From Burkholderiaceae bacterium (GTDB lineage Bacteria; Pseudomonadota; Gammaproteobacteria; Burkholderiales; Burkholderiaceae_C), in NCBI GenBank assembly GCA_016790515.1, contig JAEUOY010000036.1, forward strand, positions 1 through 64,000: a DNA stretch of 64,000 bases. Direction: 5' to 3'. Made by a program: the position numbers and the translations under genes. Positions 21,834-29,927 of this stretch are shown one piece after another (positions within the stretch are counted from its first letter, which is position 1; every line of letters begins with the position of its first letter). Under the pieces are notes generated by a model, which saw nothing but the letters and a program-made list of their open reading frames with translations, was not told the origin of the DNA and ran no database searches.

Positions 21834-23843
21834 TCAGTGCCGTGCCGCCAGTTCGTCCAGCCAGCCCAAGGCGTCGGCCTCGGTATCCAGCGTGCCCATC
21901 GCCGGCAGTGCCGCGCGCAAGCGCCGGCCGTAGGGCATCTGGCGCAGGCGCGGGTCGGTGATCACCAGCAGGCCGCGGTCGGTCTCGCTGCGGATCAGCC
22001 GGCCGGCGCCCTGCTTCAGCGCGATCGCCGCCTCGGCGACGAAGTAGTCGTTGAACGGGTCGCGCCCGCGCGATTCGAGCTCCTTGCTGCGCGCCTGCAC
22101 CAGCGGATCGTTCGGCGGCGGAAACGGCAGCTTGTCGATGACCACGCACTGCAGCGCGTCGCCCGGCACGTCGATGCCCTCCCAGAAGCTGGCCGAGCCG
22201 ACCAGCACGCTGCGCGGCGTGTCGAGGAAGCGCTGCAGCAGCGTGCGCTTCGGGTGCGTGCCCTGCACCAGCACCTGCAGCGGCTCGCCGGCCGCCGCGG
22301 CGGCGTCCTGCAGCGCCTGCGCGATCAGCGGCAGCACCCGCAGCGTGGTCGTCAGCACGAAGCTGCGCCCGCCCAGCCGACCGGCCAGCCGCGCCGCCAG
22401 TGCGCCCACCGCCGCCGGATGGCCCGGCTCGCCGGGCTTCGGGAAGCGCGGCGGCACCCAGGTGCGGGCATGCGCGGCATAGTCGAACGGGCTGCCCACG
22501 CGCAGCTTGCGCGCGTCCTCCAGCGCGGCGGCTTCGCTGAACCAGCTCAGGTCCTCGTCGCTGCCCAGCGTCGCCGAGGTGAAGATCCAGGCCCGCGGCA
22601 TCGCCGCGCGCTGCTCGGTGAACAGGTCGCGGATGTGCAGCGGCGATTCGACCAGCCTGGCGTCGCGCGGGCCGACGTCGATCCAGCGCACCCGGTCGGC
22701 CGCGGTCCCGGCCTCGAAGGCCTGGGCCAGTTGCGCGATGCGCCGCCCGCGCTCGACCAGCCGCGTGAAGTCGGGTGCGCTGGCCTCGACCGCCAGCGCG
22801 GCGTCGCGCGCCGCATCGGCGGCCTTCACCAGCGCGGCCAGCGCTTCGCCGAACGCCGGCTGTGTGGCGCGCTCGTCCCAGCGCAGTTTCAGGATGCCCT
22901 TGAGATCCTTCAGCGGCCCGGCGCAGGCCAGCCGCAGGTCGCGTGCGGCACGGTCCAGCGTGCCGGCGATCGCCGGCCACTCGGCCAGGCCGCGGGCATG
23001 GCTCAGGCCCGCGGCGAGCAGGTCGCGGCCGAAGTCGATCACCTGGTTGCTCGACAGCATCGTGCCGAGGAACTGCAGACCGGTCTCGACCAGCTGGTGC
23101 GCCTCGTCGAACACCGCGGTGTCGACCGTCGGCAGCAGTTCGGCGACGCCGCTGTCGCGCAGCGACAGGTCGGCGAAGAACAGGTGGTGGTTGATCACCA
23201 CCAGGTCGGCGGCCATCGCCTCGCGCCGCGCCCGCACGACATGGCAGTCGCGGAACTGCGGGCAGTCCTGGCCCAGGCAGTTGTCGCGGGTGGAGGTGAC
23301 GAGCGGGATCACCGGCGATCGGTCGTCGAGGCCGTCGATCTCGGCCAGGTCGCCGGTGCGCGTGCCGTGGGCCCAGGTCTCGATGCGGGCCAGCGCGCGC
23401 ACCGCGAAGCGGTCGGGCAGGCTGGCGCTCTCGCGCGCCAGCTGCAGCCGGTGCAGGCACAGGTAGCTGCTGCGGCCCTTCAGCAGCGCGATGCGCAGCG
23501 GCACGCGCAGCGCGGCCTTCAGCCGCGGCAGGTCACGCAGGAACAGCTGGTCCTGCAGGCTCTTGGTCGCGGTGGAGACCAGCGCACGGCGGCCCGACAG
23601 CAGCAGCGGCACCAGGTAGGCGAAGGTCTTGCCGACCCCGGTGCCGGCCTCGGCGACCAGTGTCGCCCGCTCGGCGATCGCCCGGGCCATGGCCTCGGCC
23701 AGCTGCAGCTGCACCTCGCGCTCGACGAACCCCGGATCGGCCTGCGCCAGCAGGCCGCCGGCGCGCAGCGCGTCGCCGGTGGCCCGGGCCAGGTCGCCGG
23801 CGGCCGCGTCGGCCGGCACGGCGTCCGGCGACAGCACCGGCAT
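21834..23843 (-). CDS. DinG/YoaA-type iron-sulfur DNA helicase
   Basis: A 669-residue superfamily 2 helicase of the XPD-like group. Walker A is AGTGVGKT near residue 66 and the DEAH box VFDEAHQ near 243. Four cysteines between them (SYLCLHRL, then DNCLGQDCPQFRDC) match the ligands of the [4Fe-4S] domain. The C-terminal motifs end with QGAGRLIRSETDRG. Such proteins unwind forked DNA or R-loops in repair. Length and motifs fit YoaA as well as DinG, so I give no symbol. It is convergent with bamD and its ATG shares one base with the stop of the DUF465 gene upstream (TGATG). Confidence 0.92.
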   Translation of the reverse strand: MPVLSPDAVPADAAAGDLARATGDALRAGGLLAQADPGFVEREVQLQLAEAMARAIAERATLVAEAGTGVGKTFAYLVPLLLSGRRALVSTATKSLQDQLFLRDLPRLKAALRVPLRIALLKGRSSYLCLHRLQLARESASLPDRFAVRALARIETWAHGTRTGDLAEIDGLDDRSPVIPLVTSTRDNCLGQDCPQFRDCHVVRARREAMAADLVVINHHLFFADLSLRDSGVAELLPTVDTAVFDEAHQLVETGLQFLGTMLSSNQVIDFGRDLLAAGLSHARGLAEWPAIAGTLDRAARDLRLACAGPLKDLKGILKLRWDERATQPAFGEALAALVKAADAARDAALAVEASAPDFTRLVERGRRIAQLAQAFEAGTAADRVRWIDVGPRDARLVESPLHIRDLFTEQRAAMPRAWIFTSATLGSDEDLSWFSEAAALEDARKLRVGSPFDYAAHARTWVPPRFPKPGEPGHPAAVGALAARLAGRLGGRSFVLTTTLRVLPLIAQALQDAAAAAGEPLQVLVQGTHPKRTLLQRFLDTPRSVLVGSASFWEGIDVPGDALQCVVIDKLPFPPPNDPLVQARSKELESRGRDPFNDYFVAEAAIALKQGAGRLIRSETDRGLLVITDPRLRQMPYGRRLRAALPAMGTLDTEADALGWLDELAARH

Positions 23844-24064
23844 CAGGCCGGTTCCGGCGGGTCGAGCGCCGCCTCGATGCGCGAGATCTGGTCGCGCAGC
23901 AGCAGCCGGCGCTTCTTCAGCCGGCGCAGCGACAGGTCGTCGACCGGCGATTGCTCGACGGCGCGGTCGATCAGGTTGTCGAGATCGGCATGCTCGATGC
24001 GCAGCTCGATCAGCGCGCGCTGCGGCGATCGCAGGTTCAGGGGATCGATCGACTCGGTGGTCAT
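23843..24064 (-). CDS. DUF465 small protein (YdcH-like)
   Basis: A 73-residue, charged, fully helical protein. The central part (HADLDNLIDRAVEQSPVDD followed by LSLRRLKKRRLLLRDQI) matches the DUF465 family, small cytosolic proteins with a paired-helix fold and no known function. It precedes the helicase with a one-base stop-start overlap, so the two are translated together. Whether it acts with the helicase is inference from this coupling. Confidence 0.85.
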   Translation of the reverse strand: MTTESIDPLNLRSPQRALIELRIEHADLDNLIDRAVEQSPVDDLSLRRLKKRRLLLRDQISRIEAALDPPEPA

Positions 24065-24089
24065 CGCTGGGGGCTTCCGGCCAGGAGTT

Positions 24090-24095
24090 TATAGT
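24090..24095 (+). promoter_or_regulatory. Candidate -10 box directly before the PP2C gene
   Basis: TATAGT, five of six consensus bases, lies eight bases upstream of the PP2C ATG at 24104. A transcript from it would begin at or within a few bases of the start codon, and no ribosome-binding site fits between. There is no clear -35 hexamer. Confidence 0.45.
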
Positions 24096-24103
24096 GCGCC
24101 GCC

Positions 24104-24874
24104 ATGAGTGCTGCGCCCACCCTGGCCTATCGAATGCTGGCTGCCACCGGCCTGCACAAGGGCGACCGGCCCTACCAGCAGGACCAGGTGCAGATCCTGC
24201 GCCACGGCCGCGCCAGGGACTGCCTGCTGGCGGTGCTGGCCGACGGCATGGGCGGCAAGAGCGGTGGGCGCAAGGCCGCCGACCAGGTGATCCACACCGC
24301 GCGCCAGCTGTTCGATCGCTACGTGCCGGCCAAGGACGACCCGGCCGAGCTGATGCGCCAGCTGGTGCTGGAGTCGCACCTGATGATCAAGCTGACCGCG
24401 ATCACCGCCGAGGAGGAGCCGCACAGCACGCTGGCCGCCTTCCTGCTGGGCCCGGGCCTGGCCTGCCATGTCGTGCACGCCGGCGATTCGCGGGTCTACC
24501 ACTTCCGCGGCGCCGAGATGGTCAGCCGCACGATGGACAATTCCTACGTGCAGCGGCTGATCGACGAAGGCAAGATCACCGAGGACCAGGCCAACAGCCA
24601 CCCGCAGGGCAACCTGCTGACCGGCTGCCTGGGCACCGAGGACGACCCGCCGGTGAGTCTGCACCGGATCGACGCAGTGCTGCCGGGCGATGCGCTGCTG
24701 TGCTGCAGCGACGGGCTGTGGCACTACTTCACGCCGCGCGAGCTGGGCATGTACGTCAACAGCTTCTCGCCGCGCGAGGCGGCCGAGATGATGGTCACCC
24801 GTGCCCGCCAGCGCGCCAATGCGCAGGGCGACAACCTGTCGCTGGCGCTGGTCAGGGTCGAGGCGATCGCCTGA
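24104..24874 (+). CDS. PP2C-family serine/threonine protein phosphatase
   Basis: A 256-residue, cytosolic, metal-dependent phosphatase of the PPM/PP2C family. All core motifs are present: ADGMGG near residue 46, HAGDSR near 126, CSDGLW near 206 and GDNLS near 245; the aspartates bind the two metal ions. There is no membrane segment, regulatory domain or fused kinase. It stands alone on the plus strand between the DUF465 gene and a convergent unknown, with no partner kinase in view. Substrates are unknown. The start lacks a Shine-Dalgarno sequence. Confidence 0.92.
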   Translation: MSAAPTLAYRMLAATGLHKGDRPYQQDQVQILRHGRARDCLLAVLADGMGGKSGGRKAADQVIHTARQLFDRYVPAKDDPAELMRQLVLESHLMIKLTAITAEEEPHSTLAAFLLGPGLACHVVHAGDSRVYHFRGAEMVSRTMDNSYVQRLIDEGKITEDQANSHPQGNLLTGCLGTEDDPPVSLHRIDAVLPGDALLCCSDGLWHYFTPRELGMYVNSFSPREAAEMMVTRARQRANAQGDNLSLALVRVEAIA

Positions 24875-24884
24875 TCGGCCGCGG

Positions 24885-25562
24885 TCAGGGCGCCGGCCCG
24901 CTGGCGCCGGGCACCGGCAGCCCGGCCGCCGGTGGCTTCTGCGCGTCGCGCGCCGCATTGCGGTCCTGCACCGCCTGCCGGTGGGCCTCGGCGGCCTGCT
25001 GGCGCTGGCGGTAGGCCTCGAGCTGTTGCTGCTCGCGGGCCGCGGCGCCGGGGCCGCTGGCGTTGGGGCCGAGCGGCTGCCGCAGCGGCCGCTTCGACGA
25101 TGGCAGGCCGGTCGAGGCGGGCGCTGATGGCACTGACGGCGCTGATGGTGCTGATGGTGCCGAAGCGGCGACGGCCGGCCGCCGTGGCGGCTGCAGCCGC
25201 GGCGCCGAGGCCTGGGCCTGCACACGGTCCTGCTGCTCCCGCAGGCGCTGCGCGGCGCGCTCGCGACGCCTCGCATCGTCGAGCTGCAGCTGGCGCTGGC
25301 GCAGGCCTTCCAGCGATTGCCGCCGCGCGGCCTGCGCCGCCGCGACGCAGTCGTTGACCAGGAAATTCGACTGGCAGGCGCTGCGCTGCTCGGCAAAACG
25401 CGCCTCGACCGCAGCGATCTCGGCGGCCAGACGCTGGCGCTGCTGGTCCTGGGACCCGTCCTGTGCCCGGCCGGCGCCCGGCAGGCCGGCCGACAGCAGC
25501 AGCACCGCCCCGGCGGCGGCCACGGCGCGCCGCCAGCGGCCCCGGGTGGCCGCGGCCCTCAT
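24885..25562 (-). CDS. Secreted coiled-coil protein of unknown function
   Basis: I do not recognise this 225-residue product. It has an N-terminal signal peptide (basic residues, then AVAAAGAVLLLSAGLPGAGRA, cleavage near residue 33). A helical region rich in Gln, Arg and Ala follows, with two cysteines about 14 residues apart (SACQSNFLVNDC) that could form a disulfide. The rest is a Pro/Ser/Ala linker and a second Gln/Arg-rich helix. It is predicted periplasmic. Its ATG overlaps the zapE stop as ATGA, so it is made with zapE. The base composition matches its neighbours. Confidence 0.75.
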   Translation of the reverse strand: MRAAATRGRWRRAVAAAGAVLLLSAGLPGAGRAQDGSQDQQRQRLAAEIAAVEARFAEQRSACQSNFLVNDCVAAAQAARRQSLEGLRQRQLQLDDARRRERAAQRLREQQDRVQAQASAPRLQPPRRPAVAASAPSAPSAPSVPSAPASTGLPSSKRPLRQPLGPNASGPGAAAREQQQLEAYRQRQQAAEAHRQAVQDRNAARDAQKPPAAGLPVPGASGPAP

Positions 25563-26659
25563 GTGATCCCGGTGTCGACCTCGCGCCGCTCGAGCGCCAG
25601 GTACTCGGCCGAGCGCATCTCCTGCAGCCGCGAGACGGTGCGCGGGAACTCATGCGCCAGCGGGCCCTCGGTGTAGAGCTGCTCGGCAGGCACCTCGGCC
25701 GAGATCACCAGCTTGACGCGGCGGTCGTACAGCACGTCGACCATCAGCGTGAAGCGCCGCGCCTCGCTGGCCAGCCTGGGCGGCATCTGCGGCACGCCCG
25801 ACAGGATCACGGTGTGGAACTGCTGGGCGATCTCGAGGTAGTCGTTCTGCGAGCGCGGGCCGCCGCACAGCGTGCGGAAGTCGAACCAGACGACGCCGCC
25901 GGCGCGGCGGATCGCGCGCAGCTCGCGGTGCTCGATGTGCAGCCGTGGGTCCTCGTCGCGGGCCTCGGCCAGCTCCTGGAAAGTGGCCTCGAGCTGCCGG
26001 TCGGCGGCCTCGCCCAGCGGCGTCAGGTAGAGCTGCAGGTGCTCCAGCGTGCGCTGGCGGTAGTCGGTGCCGTTGTCGACGTCGATGACCTCCAGCTTCT
26101 CCTTCAGCAGCCCGATCGCCGGCAGGATGCGGTCGCGGTGCAGGCCGTTCGGGTACAGGTCGTCGGGACGGAAGTTCGAGGTCGTGATGATCGACACCCG
26201 GTTCGCGAACAGTGCGACCAGCAGGCGGTGCAGGATCATCGCGTCGGTGACGTCGGCGACGTGGAACTCGTCGAAGCAGATCAGCCGGAAGCGCCGCGCG
26301 ACGCGCCGGCCCAGCTCGTCGAGCGGGTTCACCGTGCCCTTCAGGTCCTGCAGCTCGCGGTGCACCTCGCGCATGAACTCATGGAAGTGCAGCCGGGTCT
26401 TGCGCTGCAGCGGCACGGCCTGGAAGAAGCAGTCCATCAGGAAGCTCTTGCCGCGACCCACCCCGCCGACCATGTAGACGCCGCGCGGGATCGGCGGGCG
26501 CACCAGCAGCTTGGTGACGGCGTTGCTGCGCCGCGCCTTGTAGGCGGCCCACTCGTCCTGGCAGCGCTGCAGTGCCGCCACCGCGCGCAGCTGCGCCGGG
26601 TCGGACTGGTAGCCACGTTCGGCCAGCGTCTGGTGGTAGAGCTCGGTGACGGAGGTCAT
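25559..26659 (-). CDS. zapE: Cell division protein ZapE (AFG1-like ATPase)
   Basis: ZapE is an AAA-like ATPase linked to Z-ring constriction in E. coli and related to mitochondrial AFG1. The 366-residue product has Walker A GGVGRGKS near residue 65 and Walker B LICFDEFHVAD near 130, followed by the conserved ITTSNFRPDDLYPNGLHRD sensor region. It is 77 bp upstream of lpdA on the same strand in map order but transcribed away after it. The downstream secreted unknown overlaps its stop. Confidence 0.94.
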   Translation of the reverse strand: MTSVTELYHQTLAERGYQSDPAQLRAVAALQRCQDEWAAYKARRSNAVTKLLVRPPIPRGVYMVGGVGRGKSFLMDCFFQAVPLQRKTRLHFHEFMREVHRELQDLKGTVNPLDELGRRVARRFRLICFDEFHVADVTDAMILHRLLVALFANRVSIITTSNFRPDDLYPNGLHRDRILPAIGLLKEKLEVIDVDNGTDYRQRTLEHLQLYLTPLGEAADRQLEATFQELAEARDEDPRLHIEHRELRAIRRAGGVVWFDFRTLCGGPRSQNDYLEIAQQFHTVILSGVPQMPPRLASEARRFTLMVDVLYDRRVKLVISAEVPAEQLYTEGPLAHEFPRTVSRLQEMRSAEYLALERREVDTGIT

Positions 26660-26736
26660 GCGCTGAAAGCGAATGGGGCCAGCTTACGCGGGCCCCGAAC
26701 GGCCAGTCGTCGCTGGCGTGACGGCGGCATGCCGGA

Positions 26737-28164
26737 TCAGAAGTTCAGGGTGCGCTTGTCGACCGCCAGCGCGGCCTCCTTGGTCGCTTCGCTCAGGCTG
26801 GGGTGGGCATGGCAGATGCGTGCGATGTCCTCGGCCGAGGCCTTGAACTCCATCGCCACCACCGCTTCGGCGATCAGCTCGCTGGCGAAGGGGCCGACGA
26901 TGTGCACGCCGAGGATCTCGTCGGTCTTCGCGTCGGCGAGGAACTTGACGAAGCCGGTGGTGTCGCCCAGCGCCCGCGCCCGGCCGTTGGCCAGGAACGG
27001 GAACTGGCCGGCCTTGTAGGCCACGCCGCCGGCCTTCAGCTGCTGCTCGGTGCGGCCGACCCAGGCGATCTCGGGCGAGGTGTAGATCACCCAGGGGATG
27101 GTGTCGAAGTTGACGTGGCCATGCTGGCCGGCGATGCGCTCGGCCACCGCGACACCCTCCTCCTCGGCCTTGTGCGCCAGCATCGGCCCGCGCACGACGT
27201 CGCCGACCGCCCAGACGTTGGGCAGGTTGGTGCGGCAGTCGCCGTCGACGACGATCGCGCCGCGCTCGTCGAGCTTCAGGCCGACGGCCTCGGGGTTCAG
27301 CCCGCTGGGGTTGGGCACGCGGCCGATCGAGACGATCAGGCGCTCGACCTCGCGCGAGGCCGCGGCGCCCTTGGCATCGGTGTAGGCCACGGTGACGCCC
27401 GTCTTGCCGGCCTTGACCTCGGTGATCCCGACGCCGAACTGGAACTTCAGCCCCTGCTTGGTGAACGCCTTCAGCGCCTCCTTGGCCACGCCCTCGTCGG
27501 CCGCGCCGAGGAAGTTCGGCAGCGCCTCCAGCACCGTGACCTCGGCGCCGAGCCGGCGCCAGACCGAACCCATCTCCAGCCCGATCACGCCCGAGCCGAC
27601 CACGCCCAGCGTCTTCGGCACCGCCGGGATGCGCAGCGCGCCGTCGTTGGACAGCACGCGGTCCTCGTCGAACGCGACGCCGGGCAGCGCACGGGCGCTG
27701 GAGCCGGTCGCGACGATCACGTGCTTGCCAGTCAAGGTCTCGTTGGCCGCGCCGGTCACGCTGATCTCGTAGGCGCCGCCCTCGGCCTTCACGAAGGCGC
27801 CGCGGCCGTGGAAGAAGCCGACCTTGTTCTTCTTGAACAGGTACAGGATGCCGTCGTTGTTCTGCTTCACGACGGCATCCTTGCGGCCGACCATCTTGGC
27901 GACGTCGATCGACAGGTTGCTCAGGCCGATGCCGTGGTCGGCGAAGTGGTGGCCGGCGTGCTCGAAATGCTCGCTCGACTGCAGCAGCGCCTTGCTCGGG
28001 ATGCAGCCGACGTTGGTGCAGGTGCCGCCGGGTGCAGGGCCGCCCTTGTCGTTGGCCCACTCGTCGATGCAGGCGACGCTGAAGCCGAGCTGGGCAGCGC
28101 GGATGGCGGCGATGTAGCCGCCGGGGCCGCCGCCGATGACGATGACGTCGAATGCTTTGGACAT
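26737..28164 (-). CDS. lpdA: Dihydrolipoyl dehydrogenase (E3)
   Basis: E3 reoxidises the dihydrolipoyl groups of 2-oxoacid dehydrogenases, passing electrons through FAD to NAD+. The 475-residue product begins with the FAD fingerprint [12 protein letters not shown]. It carries the redox-active disulfide [13 protein letters not shown] near residue 45, an NAD-binding fingerprint [12 protein letters not shown] near 190, and the C-terminal HAHPSLSE with the catalytic histidine and glutamate. It is the last gene of the odhA-odhB-(PspC)-lpdA cluster, which implies service to 2-oxoglutarate dehydrogenase. Confidence 0.97.
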   Translation of the reverse strand: MSKAFDVIVIGGGPGGYIAAIRAAQLGFSVACIDEWANDKGGPAPGGTCTNVGCIPSKALLQSSEHFEHAGHHFADHGIGLSNLSIDVAKMVGRKDAVVKQNNDGILYLFKKNKVGFFHGRGAFVKAEGGAYEISVTGAANETLTGKHVIVATGSSARALPGVAFDEDRVLSNDGALRIPAVPKTLGVVGSGVIGLEMGSVWRRLGAEVTVLEALPNFLGAADEGVAKEALKAFTKQGLKFQFGVGITEVKAGKTGVTVAYTDAKGAAASREVERLIVSIGRVPNPSGLNPEAVGLKLDERGAIVVDGDCRTNLPNVWAVGDVVRGPMLAHKAEEEGVAVAERIAGQHGHVNFDTIPWVIYTSPEIAWVGRTEQQLKAGGVAYKAGQFPFLANGRARALGDTTGFVKFLADAKTDEILGVHIVGPFASELIAEAVVAMEFKASAEDIARICHAHPSLSEATKEAALAVDKRTLNF

Positions 28165-28210
28165 GATGTTTCGCAGGGTTGGTGGATCGTGCGCGCGCTC
28201 GAACGCCGGG

Positions 28211-28534
28211 CTATTCGGACGGCACGAAGATCCACAGCAGGATGTAGAGCAGGCCGCCGAAGCCGCCGAACAGGAACAGCAGGGTCAGGATCAGCCGCCA
28301 GGCCCAGCTGTCGAGGCCGGTCAGCGTGGCGAGGCCGCCGCAGACGCCGCCGAGCCAGCGGTCGGTGATCGAGCGGCGGAAGCTGTTGATCGCCGATACG
28401 CCGCCCGCCTGGCCCGCCGGCGGCGGCGCCGGCCCGTCGAGCAGGCGCTGCTTGGCGCGTTCGAACTCCGCGTCCGACAGCGTGCCGCGGCTGCGCAGGG
28501 CGTCGAGCTTGGTCAGTTCGTCGGCGATCGACAT
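28211..28534 (-). CDS. Small SHOCT and PspC domain membrane protein
   Basis: A 107-residue protein. The first 32 residues ([20 protein letters not shown]) form a SHOCT-like short helical motif. A Pro/Gly linker follows, then a PspC domain from about residue 50 ([20 protein letters not shown]) with two hydrophobic stretches to the end. PspC domains occur in envelope-stress proteins. The frame is embedded in a longer open frame over odhB; the ATG at 28534 with a GAGG site in front is the real start. It lies nine bases after the odhB stop and before lpdA. Its presence inside an energy-metabolism operon is unexplained. Confidence 0.87.
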   Translation of the reverse strand: MSIADELTKLDALRSRGTLSDAEFERAKQRLLDGPAPPPAGQAGGVSAINSFRRSITDRWLGGVCGGLATLTGLDSWAWRLILTLLFLFGGFGGLLYILLWIFVPSE

Positions 28535-28542
28535 GGTGGTCC

Positions 28543-29817
28543 TCAGATGTCGAACAACAGGCGCGCCGGGTCTTCCAGAGCATCCTTCATCGTCACCAGG
28601 CCCAGCACGGCCTCGCGGCCGTCGATGATGCGGTGGTCGTAGCTCATCGCCAGGTAGTTCATCGGCCGCACGACGATCTGGCCGTTCTCGACCACCGCGC
28701 GGTCCTTGGTCGCGTGCACGCCGAGGATCGCCGACTGCGGCGGGTTGATGATCGGCGTCGACAGCATCGAGCCGAAGGTGCCGCCGTTGCTGATCGAGAA
28801 GGTGCCGCCGGTCAGTTCCTCGATGCCCAGCTTGCCGTCGCGCGCCTTGGCGCCGAACTCGGCAATCTTCTTCTCGATGTCGGCGAAGCTCATCTGGTCG
28901 ACGTTGCGCAGCACCGGCACCACCAGGCCGCGCGGCGAACCGACCGCGATGCCGATGTCGAAGTAGCCGTGGTAGACGATGTCGTTGCCGTCGACGCTGG
29001 CGTTGATGATCGGGTACTTCTTCAGCGCCGCGACCGCCGCCTTGACGAAGAAGCTCATGAAGCCGAGCTTGACGCCGTGTTCCTTCTCGAACTTGTCCTG
29101 GAACTTCTTGCGCATCTCCATCACCGGGGCCATGTTGACCTCGTTGAAGGTGGTCAGGATCGCGTTGGTCGACTGGCTCTGCACCAGGCGTTCGGCGATG
29201 CGGGCGCGCAGGCGCGACATCGGCACCCGCTGTTCGGGGCGCTCGCCCAGGCTCGGGCCGGTGGGCGCGGCCACCGCCGGCAAGGCGCGCGCCGGCGCCG
29301 CGGCCGGGGCGGCGGCCCTGGGCGCCGGGGCCGGGGCCGGGGCCGCGGCGGCAGGGCCTGCCGACAAGGCACCGAGCACGTCGCCCTTGGTGACGCGACC
29401 GTCCTTGCCGGTGCCGGCGACCGAGCCGGCCGCCAGTTGGTGGTCGGCCATCAGCTTGGCGGCGGCGGGCATCGCCACGTCGGCCTTGCTGCCACCGGTG
29501 GCGGCGGCAGCCGCCGCGGCAGGCGGTGCGGCCGCGGGCGCCGCGGCCGGTGCCGGCGCGGCCGCGCCGGCCGACGCCTCGGTGTCGATGCGGGCGATGA
29601 CCTGGTCGCTGACCACCGTGGCGCCGTCGTCGCAGACGATCTGCGCGATCACCCCATCGGCCGGCGCCGGCACCTCGAGCACGACCTTGTCGGTCTCCAC
29701 CTCGATGATGATCTCGTCCATCGCCACGGCCTCGCCGGGCTTCTTCTTCCACTGCAGCAGGGTGGCTTCGGCCACCGATTCGGACAGCTGCGGTACCTTG
29801 ACTTCTACGATTGCCAT
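28543..29817 (-). CDS. odhB: 2-oxoglutarate dehydrogenase E2, dihydrolipoyl succinyltransferase
   Basis: E2 forms the core of the 2-oxoglutarate dehydrogenase complex and passes succinyl groups from lipoamide to CoA. The 424-residue product has a lipoyl domain with the lipoylated lysine in ETDKVVLEV near residue 43, an Ala/Pro linker, a peripheral-subunit-binding domain (about 115-150) and the catalytic domain ending in [13 protein letters not shown] near 395 with the active histidine. The ATG at 29817 ([10 protein letters not shown]) fits homologues; 11 more residues are open upstream. It follows odhA by 110 bp, a gap with two strong hairpins. Confidence 0.96.
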   Translation of the reverse strand: MAIVEVKVPQLSESVAEATLLQWKKKPGEAVAMDEIIIEVETDKVVLEVPAPADGVIAQIVCDDGATVVSDQVIARIDTEASAGAAAPAPAAAPAAAPPAAAAAAATGGSKADVAMPAAAKLMADHQLAAGSVAGTGKDGRVTKGDVLGALSAGPAAAAPAPAPAPRAAAPAAAPARALPAVAAPTGPSLGERPEQRVPMSRLRARIAERLVQSQSTNAILTTFNEVNMAPVMEMRKKFQDKFEKEHGVKLGFMSFFVKAAVAALKKYPIINASVDGNDIVYHGYFDIGIAVGSPRGLVVPVLRNVDQMSFADIEKKIAEFGAKARDGKLGIEELTGGTFSISNGGTFGSMLSTPIINPPQSAILGVHATKDRAVVENGQIVVRPMNYLAMSYDHRIIDGREAVLGLVTMKDALEDPARLLFDI

Positions 29818-29856
29818 GATGTTTCTCGGTATTCGTTCAAATCGCCGCACATGCGC

Positions 29857-29913
29857 GGCCGGACCTGATCCGGCCTGAGTGGGAGATCAGGGGCGGCGCG
29901 CAGCGCCCGCCCC
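29857..29913 (-). promoter_or_regulatory. Two strong hairpins between odhA and odhB
   Basis: 29857-29875 is a perfect 7-bp stem (GGCCGGA/TCCGGCC) with a 5-base loop. 29890-29913 is a GC-only stem of 10 pairs with one bulge and a 3-base loop. Neither has a U tract. In an odhA-odhB transcript they would sit in the 110-bp intercistronic gap, where they could stabilise the odhA 3' end or lower read-through. Role is inference. Confidence 0.6.
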
Positions 29914-29927
29914 CGACCCGCGGCAGA

